Assembly (NCBI GenBank): GCA_016700175.1 | Contig: CP065003.1 | Coordinates: 2,676,001-2,740,000, forward strand | Direction of reading: 5' to 3' | Source: Acidobacteriota bacterium | Lineage (GTDB): Bacteria; Acidobacteriota; Blastocatellia; Pyrinomonadales; Pyrinomonadaceae | DNA: 64,000 bases | Shown: positions 17,411 to 26,755 of the stretch, piece by piece | Layout: each line of letters starts with the position of its first letter | How positions within the stretch are numbered: position 1 is the stretch's first letter | Made by a program: the position numbers and the translations under genes | Notes under the pieces: model-generated | Seen by the model: the letters and a program-made list of their open reading frames with translations, nothing else | Told to the model about the DNA's origin: nothing | Databases searched by the model: none

Positions 17411-18571
17411 TTAGCTGAGCGCGTTGCGCATTTTCTCCATCGCGCCGTCGAGGATCGAATCCTCGCGTGCGATGCAGACTCGCACGTGTGCGTCCCATCG
17501 GTCGGAATCGGCAAACGCGCTTCCCGGCACCACGCCGACTCCGGCATTTTCCATCAGCATTTCGTTGAAGGGAAGCGCGTCGTCGAACTCTTCCGGGATG
17601 CGCGCCCAAAGGTAGAAGGACGAACCGGAAGGATAAATCTCGAAACCGAGTTCCGTCAGCGCGTCGCTGACAAAGATCCGTTTCCGGTCGAACTTCTTCA
17701 GAAGGTCGTCATAGTAATCCGGATCGGCCATCAGCACTTTCGAAAGCGCCGCCTGAAGCGGCGTTGCGGGACACACGTATATAACGTTTGCCGCATTGTT
17801 TACCGGACCGAGAAGCTCGCCCTTGGCGTAGGCGTAACCCAGCCTCCAACCGGAGATGTTCCACGATTTCGAGAACGAGTTCACAGTGATCGTCCGGTCC
17901 CACATTCCGGGGAGCGTTGCGATCGGGACGTGCGGATTCTCGCCCGCGACGTAGTGTTCGTAAACCTCGTCGGAGATGCAGAGCAGGTCGAGCTCCTCGC
18001 AGACCTCGGCGATCGCCTGAAGCTCGTCGCGGGTCATCACCTTTCCGCTCGGATTGGAAGGCGTGCAAACGATGATCGCCTTCAGAGGAAAGTCCGTTCG
18101 GTTCACAAGTTCCTTGCACCGCGCGAGCAGCGCATCCTTTTCGAACTCAAGGTTCTCGTCCAGTTCGAACGTTTCGGTCTTTCCGCCGAATTCTTCTAGA
18201 ATGCGGCGATGATACGGGTAGTAAGGCTCGAACACGAGCGCCGATGCGCCTTTCAGATAGCTCTGCGTGATGCCGATCAGCGCTCCGGTCCCGCCGGTTG
18301 TGATCATCAGCTCGAAAGGACGCGCGTCCGGATCGACATTGATGCCGTTGTAGCGGCGGATCTTCTCGGCGACAGCGGACCTCAACGCTGCGTCGCCCTC
18401 GCTGCCGCCGTAATGGTTACGGCTTGCGGCGATCACATCATAGGCTTCCTTTGCCAGATCGGGATCGATCGGCAGTTCGGACTGCCCCTGAACGAGATTC
18501 CCCGAAGGCGGGACGAGCCTCGTGATAGCCCTTATGTCGGGCTTCACCTTCTTCGATTTTGCTTCTTGCAT
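17411..18571 (-). CDS. PLP-dependent aminotransferase, class I/II
   Basis: Fold-type I aminotransferase of the aspartate/aromatic group; the substrate cannot be fixed from sequence. The PLP lysine is K235 in SFSKSWNISGWRLGYAYA, with the preceding CTPSNPSGKVMTRDEL and ISDEVYEHYVAG segments contributing the conserved Asn, Asp and Tyr. Start taken at the ATG at 18571 (MQEAKSKKVKPDIRAITRL), which gives a normal 386-residue protein; an in-frame start at 18664 would overlap the divergent P450. It shares a 68-base promoter gap with the P450 and precedes a secreted protein. Confidence 0.88.
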   Translation of the reverse strand: MQEAKSKKVKPDIRAITRLVPPSGNLVQGQSELPIDPDLAKEAYDVIAASRNHYGGSEGDAALRSAVAEKIRRYNGINVDPDARPFELMITTGGTGALIGITQSYLKGASALVFEPYYPYHRRILEEFGGKTETFELDENLEFEKDALLARCKELVNRTDFPLKAIIVCTPSNPSGKVMTRDELQAIAEVCEELDLLCISDEVYEHYVAGENPHVPIATLPGMWDRTITVNSFSKSWNISGWRLGYAYAKGELLGPVNNAANVIYVCPATPLQAALSKVLMADPDYYDDLLKKFDRKRIFVSDALTELGFEIYPSGSSFYLWARIPEEFDDALPFNEMLMENAGVGVVPGSAFADSDRWDAHVRVCIAREDSILDGAMEKMRNALS

Positions 18572-18639
18572 GCGTACAAAATAGCAGTTTTTGAGCCGAA
18601 TTCCCACAGGCGTTCCGGTTGTAATGTAGAATCGTCGAT

Positions 18640-19983
18640 ATGCCTCAGATTCGTGATCCGACACCGCCGGGCCTCGCGCCGGGCTACTTCGGAGGCCACT
18701 TCTTCAGGTACAGGAAGCGGCCTACGGAATTTCTGCGCGAGATGGCCTCGCTCGGCGATGTAACGTATATGCGGCTGTTCCGAATGCCCGCTTTTTTGCT
18801 GAACCATCCGGACCTCGCTCGGGACCTGCTTGTCAATTCGAACTCCAAATTCGTGAAAGGCCGCGCGCTTCAGAGGGCGAAGATGCTGCTCGGCGAGGGG
18901 CTTCTGACAAGCGAGGGCGAGGCTCATCTGAAGCAGAGAAGGATGATCCAGCCGGCTTTCCACAAAGACAGGATCGCCTCGTATGCGCAGACGATGAGCG
19001 GAGAGGCGGTGCGGATCCGAAAGGAATGGAAGAACGGATCGACGTTGGACATAGACCGCGAGATGATGCGGCTTACCCTGCGAATCGTCGGACGGACGCT
19101 TTTCAGCGTCGATGTGGACGGAGACGCGGAGGACGTCGGCGCCGCGATGACCGATCTGATCGAGTCGTTCGACTTCCTTCTGATCCCGTTTTCCGAACAT
19201 CTCGAGAAGCTCCCGATCCCGCCGGCGAACCGATGCCGGAAAGCGGTCGCGACACTCGACCGCGTGATCTACAGCTTCATCGAAGAACGCCGGATGGACC
19301 TCTCGGACGAGGGCGATCTGCTCTCGATGCTTCTTCTGGCCCGCGACGAGGACGACGGCGGCGTGATGACGGACAAGCAGGTCCGCGACGAGGCGATCAC
19401 GCTGTTCCTTGCCGGGCACGAAACGACCGCCAACGCCCTGACCTTCACGTGGTACCTTTTGTCGCAGAACCCGGAAGCGGAAAAGAAGCTGCACGCTGAG
19501 ATCGACACCGTACTCGGAGGGCGCGCGCCTTCTTTCGAAAGCATTACGAACCTGAAATTCACGGAGGCGGTCCTCGCCGAATCGATGCGTTTGTTCCCTC
19601 CGGCCTGGGCGGTCGGGAGACTCGCCGCCGAGGAACACGAATTTGGCGGTTATAATGTCCCGAAAGGCGCTCTTGTCCTGATCAGCCCGTTCGTGATGCA
19701 CCGCGACGAGAGGTTCTGGGACCGACCGGACGAATTCGTTCCCGAAAGGTGGCAATCGCAGAGCGTGAAAGAGGCGAGCCGAAAGTTCATCTATCTGCCC
19801 TTCAGCCGGGGAGTCAGGAGCTGCATCGGCGAAGGCTTCGCCTGGACGGAAGGGATCCTGGCGATCGCGGCGATCGCTCAGAAATGGCGGTTCCGCCTTG
19901 CGGAAGGACAGAAGCTTGGACTGAAGCCTCTGATGACGCTGCGGCCCGCGTACGGGATGAGGATGGTGGCGGAGAGGAAGTAA
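18640..19983 (+). CDS. Cytochrome P450
   Basis: Haem-thiolate monooxygenase, soluble (no N-terminal anchor). The I-helix oxygen motif AGHETT is at residues 258-263, the ExxR pair at E314/R317 (ESMR), and the haem loop FSRGVRSCIGEG puts the axial cysteine at C395. The sequence resembles CYP102/CYP4-like bacterial P450s of 440-460 residues. No ferredoxin or reductase is adjacent, so it must use partners elsewhere. It is divergent from the aminotransferase with a short intergenic region, compatible with shared regulation. Confidence 0.92.
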   Translation: MPQIRDPTPPGLAPGYFGGHFFRYRKRPTEFLREMASLGDVTYMRLFRMPAFLLNHPDLARDLLVNSNSKFVKGRALQRAKMLLGEGLLTSEGEAHLKQRRMIQPAFHKDRIASYAQTMSGEAVRIRKEWKNGSTLDIDREMMRLTLRIVGRTLFSVDVDGDAEDVGAAMTDLIESFDFLLIPFSEHLEKLPIPPANRCRKAVATLDRVIYSFIEERRMDLSDEGDLLSMLLLARDEDDGGVMTDKQVRDEAITLFLAGHETTANALTFTWYLLSQNPEAEKKLHAEIDTVLGGRAPSFESITNLKFTEAVLAESMRLFPPAWAVGRLAAEEHEFGGYNVPKGALVLISPFVMHRDERFWDRPDEFVPERWQSQSVKEASRKFIYLPFSRGVRSCIGEGFAWTEGILAIAAIAQKWRFRLAEGQKLGLKPLMTLRPAYGMRMVAERK

Positions 19984-20084
19984 ACAGAGGCTTGTCGCAC
20001 GAAAGGCCGTTCCGTACACCTCTCACCTGGTCGGTGCATCTGAGCCCGTAGAGACTGATCAGGATGGCCGCCTTTGTCGTCACA

Positions 20085-21296
20085 ATGAAACGACTCGTAA
20101 AAGTGCTACTCCCATTCGTACTGGCCATCAGCGTATCCGGCCAAACAGACCTGATACCGGAAAACGACTCCGACCTGGAAATGCTTGATGACAGCCTTCA
20201 GAAATTCGAGGCGCAGGTGTTTCAGTGCAAATCCGTTTCGTGTCCAGACCTGAAATGCGAAGTAGCTAACAGTATCTGGGATTCCGTTTCGAATGGCCGA
20301 GATTGGCTTAAACTTTATGCGTTCTGGATCTCCAGGCTATCTGATTTCCGCTCAAATTCCCGAGCCCAGGAAAGATACTCGAAGGCTAGTTCAATCGTTG
20401 AACGAATGACCGCTCTTGTTGGAAACGGTGAGTTTGACCGGAGCAATTCGTCGGCCCTCAATTCATGTATATTTAAGCTGGAGCCCTCCTGTGGGGAGAT
20501 GTGGAGTATACGCAAACGATTCGCATCGCCGACGCGATGCTCATCGTTCTACTGCAAGGTCGTATTCCCTTCCAGTGGCGAACCCTCCGAAGGTACCGCA
20601 TCGCAGCCCGAACGCTGGAGGGAAGCCCTCGAGTACCTCAGTTCCCGAATTCCGCGTTCCATGCTGAGCCCACCTGGTTTGTCTTTCGAGCAGGACTTTT
20701 GGATAGAGTACGCACCTGGTCGAGCAATGGCGGGAATCTCCCATGACGCAACGGTCTCAGTGTCACGGTGTGATCCAAAGGGACAAGAACTCACGTTGGT
20801 ACCTGCGAATATCCCGCGAACGGGACCCGTCAGGCCGGATCAACGTCTGTTTTCAAAGCAGTTCGAGACAGGAGGTGAACAAGATCTCAGGTTTGTCGCG
20901 CCCTACTTTCCAGGAGCTGTGGAGTTCCGGCTACAGGATCTGCGAACCGGTTATCAGCTTGCGTTCGCACCTGTCTTAATCGACACACCGATCGACGTTA
21001 AGGGGAAGTGGATCAGTAACAAAGGCGAAGAGATCGAGATCGTTAGGTCAGCCGGTTTGATTTCGGCATATCCCGCAAAAGGACGAGTTCGAAATGCATT
21101 GATCTGGGATATTGAGGTAACCGGCGTCGACAGATCAGGAACTCAGTCGTTTAGTGCTACTTGTTCATCCGGAACAGGAGACTCTGAGAACTTAAAGCGC
21201 ACAGTTATGTTTGTTGATCAGAACGGCGAAATCTCGATCGAAGATCCTGATTGCAAGATCTTCTCATACGGGAACAGGTTCAGGAGGGTGAAGTAG
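20085..21296 (+). CDS. Secreted protein, paralogue A of a pair flanking a hydrolase
   Basis: Unrecognised family, but clearly related to the protein at 22298-23689. Both have a signal peptide, then a helical domain with C..S..CPD and, about 35 residues later, an AFWI..L motif (LYAFWISRLSDFRSNS here, LQAFWITQLPNYENST there), and a C-terminal beta-rich region. This copy starts MKRLVKVLLPFVLAISVSGQ at 20085; an ATG at 20064 is also possible. Codon use looks less GC-biased than its neighbours. A strong AGGAGG at 21282-21287 inside its end probably serves the next gene. Confidence 0.72.
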   Translation: MKRLVKVLLPFVLAISVSGQTDLIPENDSDLEMLDDSLQKFEAQVFQCKSVSCPDLKCEVANSIWDSVSNGRDWLKLYAFWISRLSDFRSNSRAQERYSKASSIVERMTALVGNGEFDRSNSSALNSCIFKLEPSCGEMWSIRKRFASPTRCSSFYCKVVFPSSGEPSEGTASQPERWREALEYLSSRIPRSMLSPPGLSFEQDFWIEYAPGRAMAGISHDATVSVSRCDPKGQELTLVPANIPRTGPVRPDQRLFSKQFETGGEQDLRFVAPYFPGAVEFRLQDLRTGYQLAFAPVLIDTPIDVKGKWISNKGEEIEIVRSAGLISAYPAKGRVRNALIWDIEVTGVDRSGTQSFSATCSSGTGDSENLKRTVMFVDQNGEISIEDPDCKIFSYGNRFRRVK

Positions 21297-21408
21297 TATC
21301 GCTTTAGCTAGCCAAGAATCAGAGATCCTCCGAACCCCCGACGAGCGGTTTCGGGACCTTCCCGGGTTCCCGTTCGAGCCCAATTACACCGACATCGGCG
21401 GGCTCCGT

Positions 21409-22209
21409 ATGCACCACGTCGATGAGGGCGGGCGCGAGTCGCCGACAGTGCTTATGCTGCACGGCGAGCCGACCTGGTGCTACCTGTACCGCAAGATGAT
21501 CCCGATCTTTGCCGACGCGGGTTTCCGGGCGGTCGCTCCGGACCTGATCGGTTTCGGCCGGTCTGACAAGTTAAAAGAAAAGGAAGCCTACACGTACGCC
21601 AGCCATCTTGAATGGCTGAGGACATTCATCGAAGCGCTCGACCTCAAAGACATCACGCTTGTTTGTCAGGACTGGGGAGGATTGCTCGGCCTGCGCCTCG
21701 TGGTCGAGATGGAAGACAGGTTCTCAAGAATTGTCGCGGCGAACACGTTCTTGCCGACCGGCGACGAAAAGACGCCGAAGGCTTTCAAGGTCTGGCTCGC
21801 CTTCTCGCAGGCGACGCCCGTTTTCCCCGTCGGCAGGATAATCAAAATGGGCTGTTCGTCGAAGGTCCCTAAGGAGGTTCGGAAGGCTTACGAGGCTCCC
21901 TTTCCCGACAATTCGTACAAGGCGGCGGCGAGGGTCTTTCCGACGCTTGTCCCCATCTCGCCGGACAACGTCGAATCGGAGAACAATCGCCGCGCCTGGG
22001 AACGGCTCGCGAAGTGGGACAAACCGTTCCTGACCGCATTCGCGGACGGCGATCCCATTATGCGGGGCGCGGACAAGGTCTTTCAGAAGCGCGTGCCCGG
22101 AGCGCTCGGCCAGCCGCACACGACGATCGAGAATGCGGGGCACTTCATTCAGGAAGACAAGGGCGAGGAGCTTGCGGGCGTGATCGTCGACTGGCTGAGG
22201 GGATTGTAA
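21409..22209 (+). CDS. Haloalkane dehalogenase-like alpha/beta hydrolase
   Basis: Alpha/beta-hydrolase of the haloalkane dehalogenase group, which hydrolyses carbon-halogen bonds by an aspartyl-ester intermediate. Nucleophile D88 in CQDWGG, the oxyanion/halide segment HGEPTW, a catalytic acid at D213 or D215 (ADGDPIM) and base H245 (NAGHFIQ) are present. Homology clearly continues upstream of the ATG at 21409: the in-frame sequence from about 21325 reads ILRTPDERFRDLPGFPFEP, a typical family N-terminus, but no ATG, GTG or TTG exists between the stop at 21289 and 21409. The true start may be ATC at 21298, 10 bases after AGGAGG. Substrate is unknown. Confidence 0.85.
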   Translation: MHHVDEGGRESPTVLMLHGEPTWCYLYRKMIPIFADAGFRAVAPDLIGFGRSDKLKEKEAYTYASHLEWLRTFIEALDLKDITLVCQDWGGLLGLRLVVEMEDRFSRIVAANTFLPTGDEKTPKAFKVWLAFSQATPVFPVGRIIKMGCSSKVPKEVRKAYEAPFPDNSYKAAARVFPTLVPISPDNVESENNRRAWERLAKWDKPFLTAFADGDPIMRGADKVFQKRVPGALGQPHTTIENAGHFIQEDKGEELAGVIVDWLRGL

Positions 22210-22297
22210 AATTTAATCCCTCGCATTCTTTGCCCGTGAGGGTTTAAGATTGAAAGACCTCTCCCGTTGGACCCGGACCCCCTTCCCGGAGGCAAAG

Positions 22298-23689
22298 ATG
22301 ATAAATGGAACAGCAATACCCTTCCGAAAGGTCATCTCTCCCGTTTCGATCCTTCTTCTGATACTGTCCTTCGCCGCCGGTGCCTTCGCGCAGGACGAGC
22401 TGGACGGGCTCCTGTCCCGGCTCGATTCAGTGCGCGAGCTTTCTAAGCAGTGCGTCAGCACCGACTGCCCGGACGCCGACCGTGCCGCGATGCAGAAGCT
22501 TCTCAACGGCCTCGAGGACGCGCAGCTTTTCGCAAGGCTTCAGGCATTCTGGATCACACAGCTTCCGAACTACGAGAACTCGACCGACCTCCGCCAGAGG
22601 GTCGTCAAGCTTCGCAGCGTGCACGACGCGATCCGCAACCTGATCTTCAAGTCCTCCGACGGCGATTCTCTTATGTACTGCGTCGTGAAGCTGAACGAGG
22701 CGCGCGGCGAGGACCTCTCCAAGGCGCTGATCGATTTCAAGCAGAACACGGGAAAGGAGAGGGTCTCTGCGTGGGTGTGGGAATCGGTTTCGATGGTCGG
22801 GAACAGCCTCAGCCTGGACACAACCGACACGCCTGAGAAGGCTCCGGAGGCAGTAAAGGAGCTCGGCCCGACGATCGGAAAGACTCTGGAAGGGCTTTCG
22901 GTCCCGGAGATCCGGACGGCGCAATCGAAGATCGATCCGGGCGACAAGCCGTACGATCCCGGCGCGCAGATCACGATCAACTACGAGCTCTCACCGTGTG
23001 TGCGGTTGCCGACGTTCTTTTTAATCTCGAAGAGCGATGCTCAGCGTTCATTCTGGAATTCTACTCACATAATCACTTCAAGGGATACGGTGTCGACGAG
23101 CGGCACTGTGCACCTGACGGCACCACAGCTCGTGGGTGAGTATGTGATCATGGTCAGTGACCGGTACTCCGGTTCACCTATTGCTGCAGGCGCAGAAATA
23201 ACGGTTCGGGGCTTCCGCTCGACCGGCTTCCCGGGCGTTTACCAGATTCGCCAGAGCGGGCTGAATTCCGAGATCGGAAGCCACATCGCGATCGTGGTGG
23301 ACAACAACGGTGTTCACTATTGGGGATGGGCCTTTCAGACCCCGGTCTCGGATGAATGGCAGTTCAGTGAACGAGTGTTCGCGAGCGATCCTTCAAGACA
23401 GGCGTACGTCTCAAAGGCCGAACTCGAAGGCACGACTCTGAAGATCGTGCGCGTGACCGCTACCTGTGAGGGATCGGAGAAAGAGGTCGCTGTCACGACC
23501 GAGATATATCTGCAGTCCGAAGGCACGATGATGATCGGCCGCCGCCAGTCGTGGGATTGCTCTTCGGGAGCGCCCGTGATCAAGGAAGGCGAACTGGAGT
23601 TCGACTTCCAAGCCGTGCGTGTCTCAGGCGAGCCTCCTGCTATGCCTTCCTCGGACGGCCGAAAACGGATCGCGTCCGAACCACGGTGA
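22298..23689 (+). CDS. Secreted protein, paralogue B of a pair flanking a hydrolase
   Basis: Relative of the 20085-21296 product; the family is not known to me. Start at 22298 is set by GGAGG five bases upstream; a longer frame from 22250 has no ribosome site. The signal peptide is followed by the CVSTDCPD element, the LQAFWITQLPNYENST motif and a C-terminal part with GFPGVYQIRQSG and a conserved tryptophan-rich stretch (HYWGWAFQTP). No catalytic residues are apparent. Its neighbour is the dehalogenase-like hydrolase. Confidence 0.75.
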   Translation: MINGTAIPFRKVISPVSILLLILSFAAGAFAQDELDGLLSRLDSVRELSKQCVSTDCPDADRAAMQKLLNGLEDAQLFARLQAFWITQLPNYENSTDLRQRVVKLRSVHDAIRNLIFKSSDGDSLMYCVVKLNEARGEDLSKALIDFKQNTGKERVSAWVWESVSMVGNSLSLDTTDTPEKAPEAVKELGPTIGKTLEGLSVPEIRTAQSKIDPGDKPYDPGAQITINYELSPCVRLPTFFLISKSDAQRSFWNSTHIITSRDTVSTSGTVHLTAPQLVGEYVIMVSDRYSGSPIAAGAEITVRGFRSTGFPGVYQIRQSGLNSEIGSHIAIVVDNNGVHYWGWAFQTPVSDEWQFSERVFASDPSRQAYVSKAELEGTTLKIVRVTATCEGSEKEVAVTTEIYLQSEGTMMIGRRQSWDCSSGAPVIKEGELEFDFQAVRVSGEPPAMPSSDGRKRIASEPR

Positions 23690-23718
23690 GAGCAGCGAAT
23701 ACTCGTTCAGAAAATAAA

Positions 23719-23803
23719 GGACACAGATAAACACAGATTCAGGAAGATCATTCGACCAATCAGGTCTTGATCAATTTGTCCGAATCCGTGTTCATCCGTG
23801 TCC
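23719..23803. repeat. Inverted-repeat intergenic element, GGACACAGAT type
   Basis: The left arm GGACACAGATAAACACAGAT contains two ACACAGAT copies and is complementary to the right arm ending ATCCGTGTCC. A second copy is at 16669-16749. It fills the gap before the ODP-type gene. Confidence 0.65.
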
Positions 23804-23939
23804 TTCCCTTACTCTTCCCTGGCACGATCCCCGCAGAATTCGCGCGTTCCAGATCAGAGCAGGAGTAGGAAGGGCTGAGAAATCCGACCGGAGTCCTCGG
23901 TTACGTGGTAGACTCGCGCCCTGACAAAAGGAGGAAACT

Positions 23940-24668
23940 ATGCCGCGCATCGACGAGATCGCCCCGGACGTATTCCGGATTTCGACATTCATTCCCGAGT
24001 TCGACCTTCAGTTCGCACAGTTCCTTGTCCGCGACGAGGAACCGCTGCTTTTTCATACAGGCATGAAGGCACTGTTCCCTCTGGTGCTCGAAGGAGTCAG
24101 CGAGCTGATCGATCCTTCCACGCTCCGATGGATCGGCTTCAGCCATTTCGAGGCCGACGAATGCGGTTCTTTGCCCGAATGGCAAAGGGTCGCACCGGAA
24201 GCGACGGCCGTCTGCAGCCTTGTCGGCAAGATGGTGTCGGTCGACGACTTCTCCGGCAAGGAAGCGCGCGGAATGAACGACGGTGAAGTGCTTGAGACGG
24301 GCAAGTACCGGTTCCGGTTCATAAAGACGCCTCACGTTCCTCATAACTGGGAGGCCGGGCTCCTTTTCGAAGAGACGAACGGAACGCTTTTCAGTTCGGA
24401 CATTCTCCACCAGAACGGAGATTCGGACGCCATCACAGAGGACCTGGACGTGCTTTCGATCTGCCGAAAGACGCTTGACGACATGCAGGCGAGCCCGCTA
24501 GCCGATTATCTTCCTTACACTGCGAAGACCGACGGGATAATCCGTTCGCTGGCAGCGCTCGATCCGAAGACCGTCGCAACGATGCACGGCGCAGTGTTCA
24601 CTGGCGACGGCGCGGCGGCGGTCAACGGCTACGCTGATATGCTGAAGAGCTTTTTCAGTGAGCAGTGA
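23940..24668 (+). CDS. Metallo-beta-lactamase-fold protein, ODP (diiron) type
   Basis: MBL-fold protein resembling the oxygen-binding diiron domain of flavodiiron proteins (ODP family) but without a flavodoxin domain. Candidate metal ligands are H, E and D in SHFEADECGSLPEW, H in PHVPHNW, D in SSDILHQNGD and H in TMHGAVFTGDG. The HFEADE variant in place of HxHxDH is the family hallmark. Such stand-alone proteins may sense or reduce oxygen or nitric oxide; this is inferred from the family. The last three codons and the TGA lie in a GAGCAGT heptamer array. Confidence 0.85.
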   Translation: MPRIDEIAPDVFRISTFIPEFDLQFAQFLVRDEEPLLFHTGMKALFPLVLEGVSELIDPSTLRWIGFSHFEADECGSLPEWQRVAPEATAVCSLVGKMVSVDDFSGKEARGMNDGEVLETGKYRFRFIKTPHVPHNWEAGLLFEETNGTLFSSDILHQNGDSDAITEDLDVLSICRKTLDDMQASPLADYLPYTAKTDGIIRSLAALDPKTVATMHGAVFTGDGAAAVNGYADMLKSFFSEQ

Positions 24669-24690
24669 GCAGTGAGCGGTGAGCCGTAAC
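24657..24690 (+). repeat. 7-bp array supplying the stop codon of the ODP-type gene
   Basis: Units GAGCAGT, GAGCAGT, GAGCGGT, GAGCCGT run from inside the last codons across the TGA at 24666-24668. The unit has fixed GAG plus four bases, as in the other heptamer arrays. Confidence 0.75.
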
Positions 24691-24820
24691 AACTGTGAGC
24701 CGTTTAGCCCGCGCACTTGTGCGTGGGATGTGAGCCGTTTAGCACACAGTCTGAAAGTACAACCGAGAATCATCCGGTCCCGTTTGAGCCATAGTTCGTC
24801 GCAGTGACAACCATCAGTTG

Positions 24821-26496
24821 GAGGCTGTCTGAAAAGTCAGCCTCTTTTCTGTTTTCAGGGTACAATATTCAGCATGAAAAAGAAGGGTCCGGTCTTCAGA
24901 AAGTACGACCAGAACCAGCCGATGCTGCTTCCGCCGAGTTACGACGAGCTGATCCCGGAAAACCATCCGGTGAGGGTGGTGAACGAGGTGATCGAGCGGA
25001 TCGACATCAGTGGGATAGAGCGGGGATACAAGGGTGGGGGAGCGTCGAGCTATCATCCGCGGATGCTGCTGAAGGTGCTGGTGTACGCATATCTGAGGAA
25101 CATCTACTCGTCGAGGAAGATGGAGCAGGCGCTAAAGGAGAACATCCACTTCATGTGGCTGAGCTCAGGAGCAAAGCCTGATCACAACACGATCAACGAC
25201 TTTCGGGGCAAGAGGCTGTCGGGAGAGTTGGAGAAAGTGTTTTCGGAAGTGGTGCAGCTGCTTGCGGGGGAGGGAGTGCTGTCGCTGAAGGAAGCTGTTC
25301 TTGACGGGACAAAGATCGAGGCGAACGCGAACCGGTACACGTTCGTGTGGGGCAAGACGGTGAAAGGGAACCGTGAGCGGATCAAAGAGCAGTTGAAGCA
25401 GCTGTGGGCGTATGTCGAGAAGCTGTACGAGGACGAGGAACAGACACCGAACGAGCCGGACTTTGAAGCGATGGACCCGGAGGCCGTCGAGCGTGCGATA
25501 GAAGAGATCAACGAGGCCCTGAAGGACAAGGAGACGGACCCGAAGACGAGGCAGAAGCTTAGGTACGCAAAGAAGAACTGGCCGAAGAAGCTGGCGGAGT
25601 ACGAAGAAAAGGAGAAGCTTCTGAATGGCCGGAACAGCTACTCGAAGACGGACCCGGACGCGACGTTCATGAGGATGAAGGAAGACCATCTGGGGAACGG
25701 GCAGCTGAAACCCGCATACAACGTGCAGGCCTCGACCGAAGGGCACTACATTCTGAACTACACGCTGGCGCAGACGCCGGCGGACACATCGGCTCTGAAG
25801 GATCATATCGAGAGCTACCTGAAGAAGTACGGCGGGGCGCCCGAGTCGCTGACTGCGGACGCGGGATACGGATCGGAGGAGAACTACGAATACCTCGGGG
25901 AGAGGGGGATCACCGGGTTCGTCAAATACAACTGGTTCCACAAGGATGTCACGGACAAAAAGCGCCGTGAGGATCCTTTCTTGTCCGACAATCTCAGGTA
26001 CGACGAAGAAACCGACACGCTGTACTGTCCTGCGGGGAAGCCGATGGACTACATCGGGGACAAGGAGAGAACGAGCGCGGGAGGATATCTCCAGCGGTCA
26101 AGGCTCTACAAGGCGGTGAACTGCCGGGGATGCCCGATGCGGGGCCCCTGCCACAAAGCCGAAGGTGACAGGGTCGTCGAGCGCAACTTCAACCTGATCA
26201 AACACCGGCGAAGGGCTCGCGAGCTGCTCGAAAGCGAAGAGGGCATCGAGAAACGAAAGAAGAGAATGACGGTCGAGGCGGTGTTCGGGAATATAAAACA
26301 GAACAAGGGGTTCAGGAGGTTCAACCTGCGGGGGATCGAGAAGGTGACCACGGAAATGGGACTAATAGCGATCGCCCACAACCTCCAGAGGTTCAGCAAG
26401 GCCAGGTTCGCCTGACCAGGCGGCCTTTTCTTGCTCAAAAAATCCGCCGGCCGGCAAAAAATGAGGCTGCCCGACAATCAGTAATCAGACAGCCTC
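24821..26496 (+). mobile_element. IS1182-family insertion sequence
   Basis: Contains one transposase gene and ends related as inverted repeats: left GAGGCTGTCTGA (24821-24832) and right TCAGACAGCCTC (26485-26496). Each end can also form a local hairpin (GAGGCTG ... CAGCCTC). I see no clear target duplication. The copy appears intact, with hairpin element DNA on its right flank. Confidence 0.85.
24874..26415 (+). CDS. IS1182-family transposase
   Basis: DDE transposase of 513 residues, a normal length. The N-terminal domain (FRKYDQNQPMLLPPSYDELI) and the HPRMLLKVLVYAYLRNIYSSR segment are family-typical. Catalytic-region segments include AVLDGTKIEANANRYTFVWG (first Asp), LTADAGYGSEENYEYL (second Asp) and MTVEAVFGNIKQNKGFRRF (Glu). 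A cysteine cluster (CRGCPMRGPCHKAEG) precedes the last. No frameshift is seen, so it could be active. Confidence 0.92.
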   Translation: MKKKGPVFRKYDQNQPMLLPPSYDELIPENHPVRVVNEVIERIDISGIERGYKGGGASSYHPRMLLKVLVYAYLRNIYSSRKMEQALKENIHFMWLSSGAKPDHNTINDFRGKRLSGELEKVFSEVVQLLAGEGVLSLKEAVLDGTKIEANANRYTFVWGKTVKGNRERIKEQLKQLWAYVEKLYEDEEQTPNEPDFEAMDPEAVERAIEEINEALKDKETDPKTRQKLRYAKKNWPKKLAEYEEKEKLLNGRNSYSKTDPDATFMRMKEDHLGNGQLKPAYNVQASTEGHYILNYTLAQTPADTSALKDHIESYLKKYGGAPESLTADAGYGSEENYEYLGERGITGFVKYNWFHKDVTDKKRREDPFLSDNLRYDEETDTLYCPAGKPMDYIGDKERTSAGGYLQRSRLYKAVNCRGCPMRGPCHKAEGDRVVERNFNLIKHRRRARELLESEEGIEKRKKRMTVEAVFGNIKQNKGFRRFNLRGIEKVTTEMGLIAIAHNLQRFSKARFA

Positions 26497-26515
26497 ATGC
26501 AGGTCCGCAAAAAGA

Positions 26516-26612
26516 TATAGCCGGCTTGAGCCGGCTATATTGGGGCTGAAGCCCCCAGTAGAATCTCTTAAACGTGATCCCCCCGCTGAAGCGGGGGGCA
26601 ACTGATAGTTCC
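26516..26612. repeat. Paired hairpin element, second copy
   Basis: GCCGGCTTGAGCCGGC, GGGGCTGAAGCCCC and CCCCCCGCTGAAGCGGGGGG followed by CAACTGAT. Same order as 5455-5545, with changes on both sides of the stems. The rest of the gap to 26755 shows nothing recognised. Confidence 0.65.
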
Positions 26613-26755
26613 TCAATTCCTGCCGGTCGGATTTCTCAAACCCTGGCAATCAGCGAGATTGCTTTGCAAACGACCTGTAAACTGAGCGCGGAAAGGCTTG
26701 TTTCCGCCCGCTGACGGTAGAGCGGAAATATTACTGACAACTCCCGCCCCTACGA

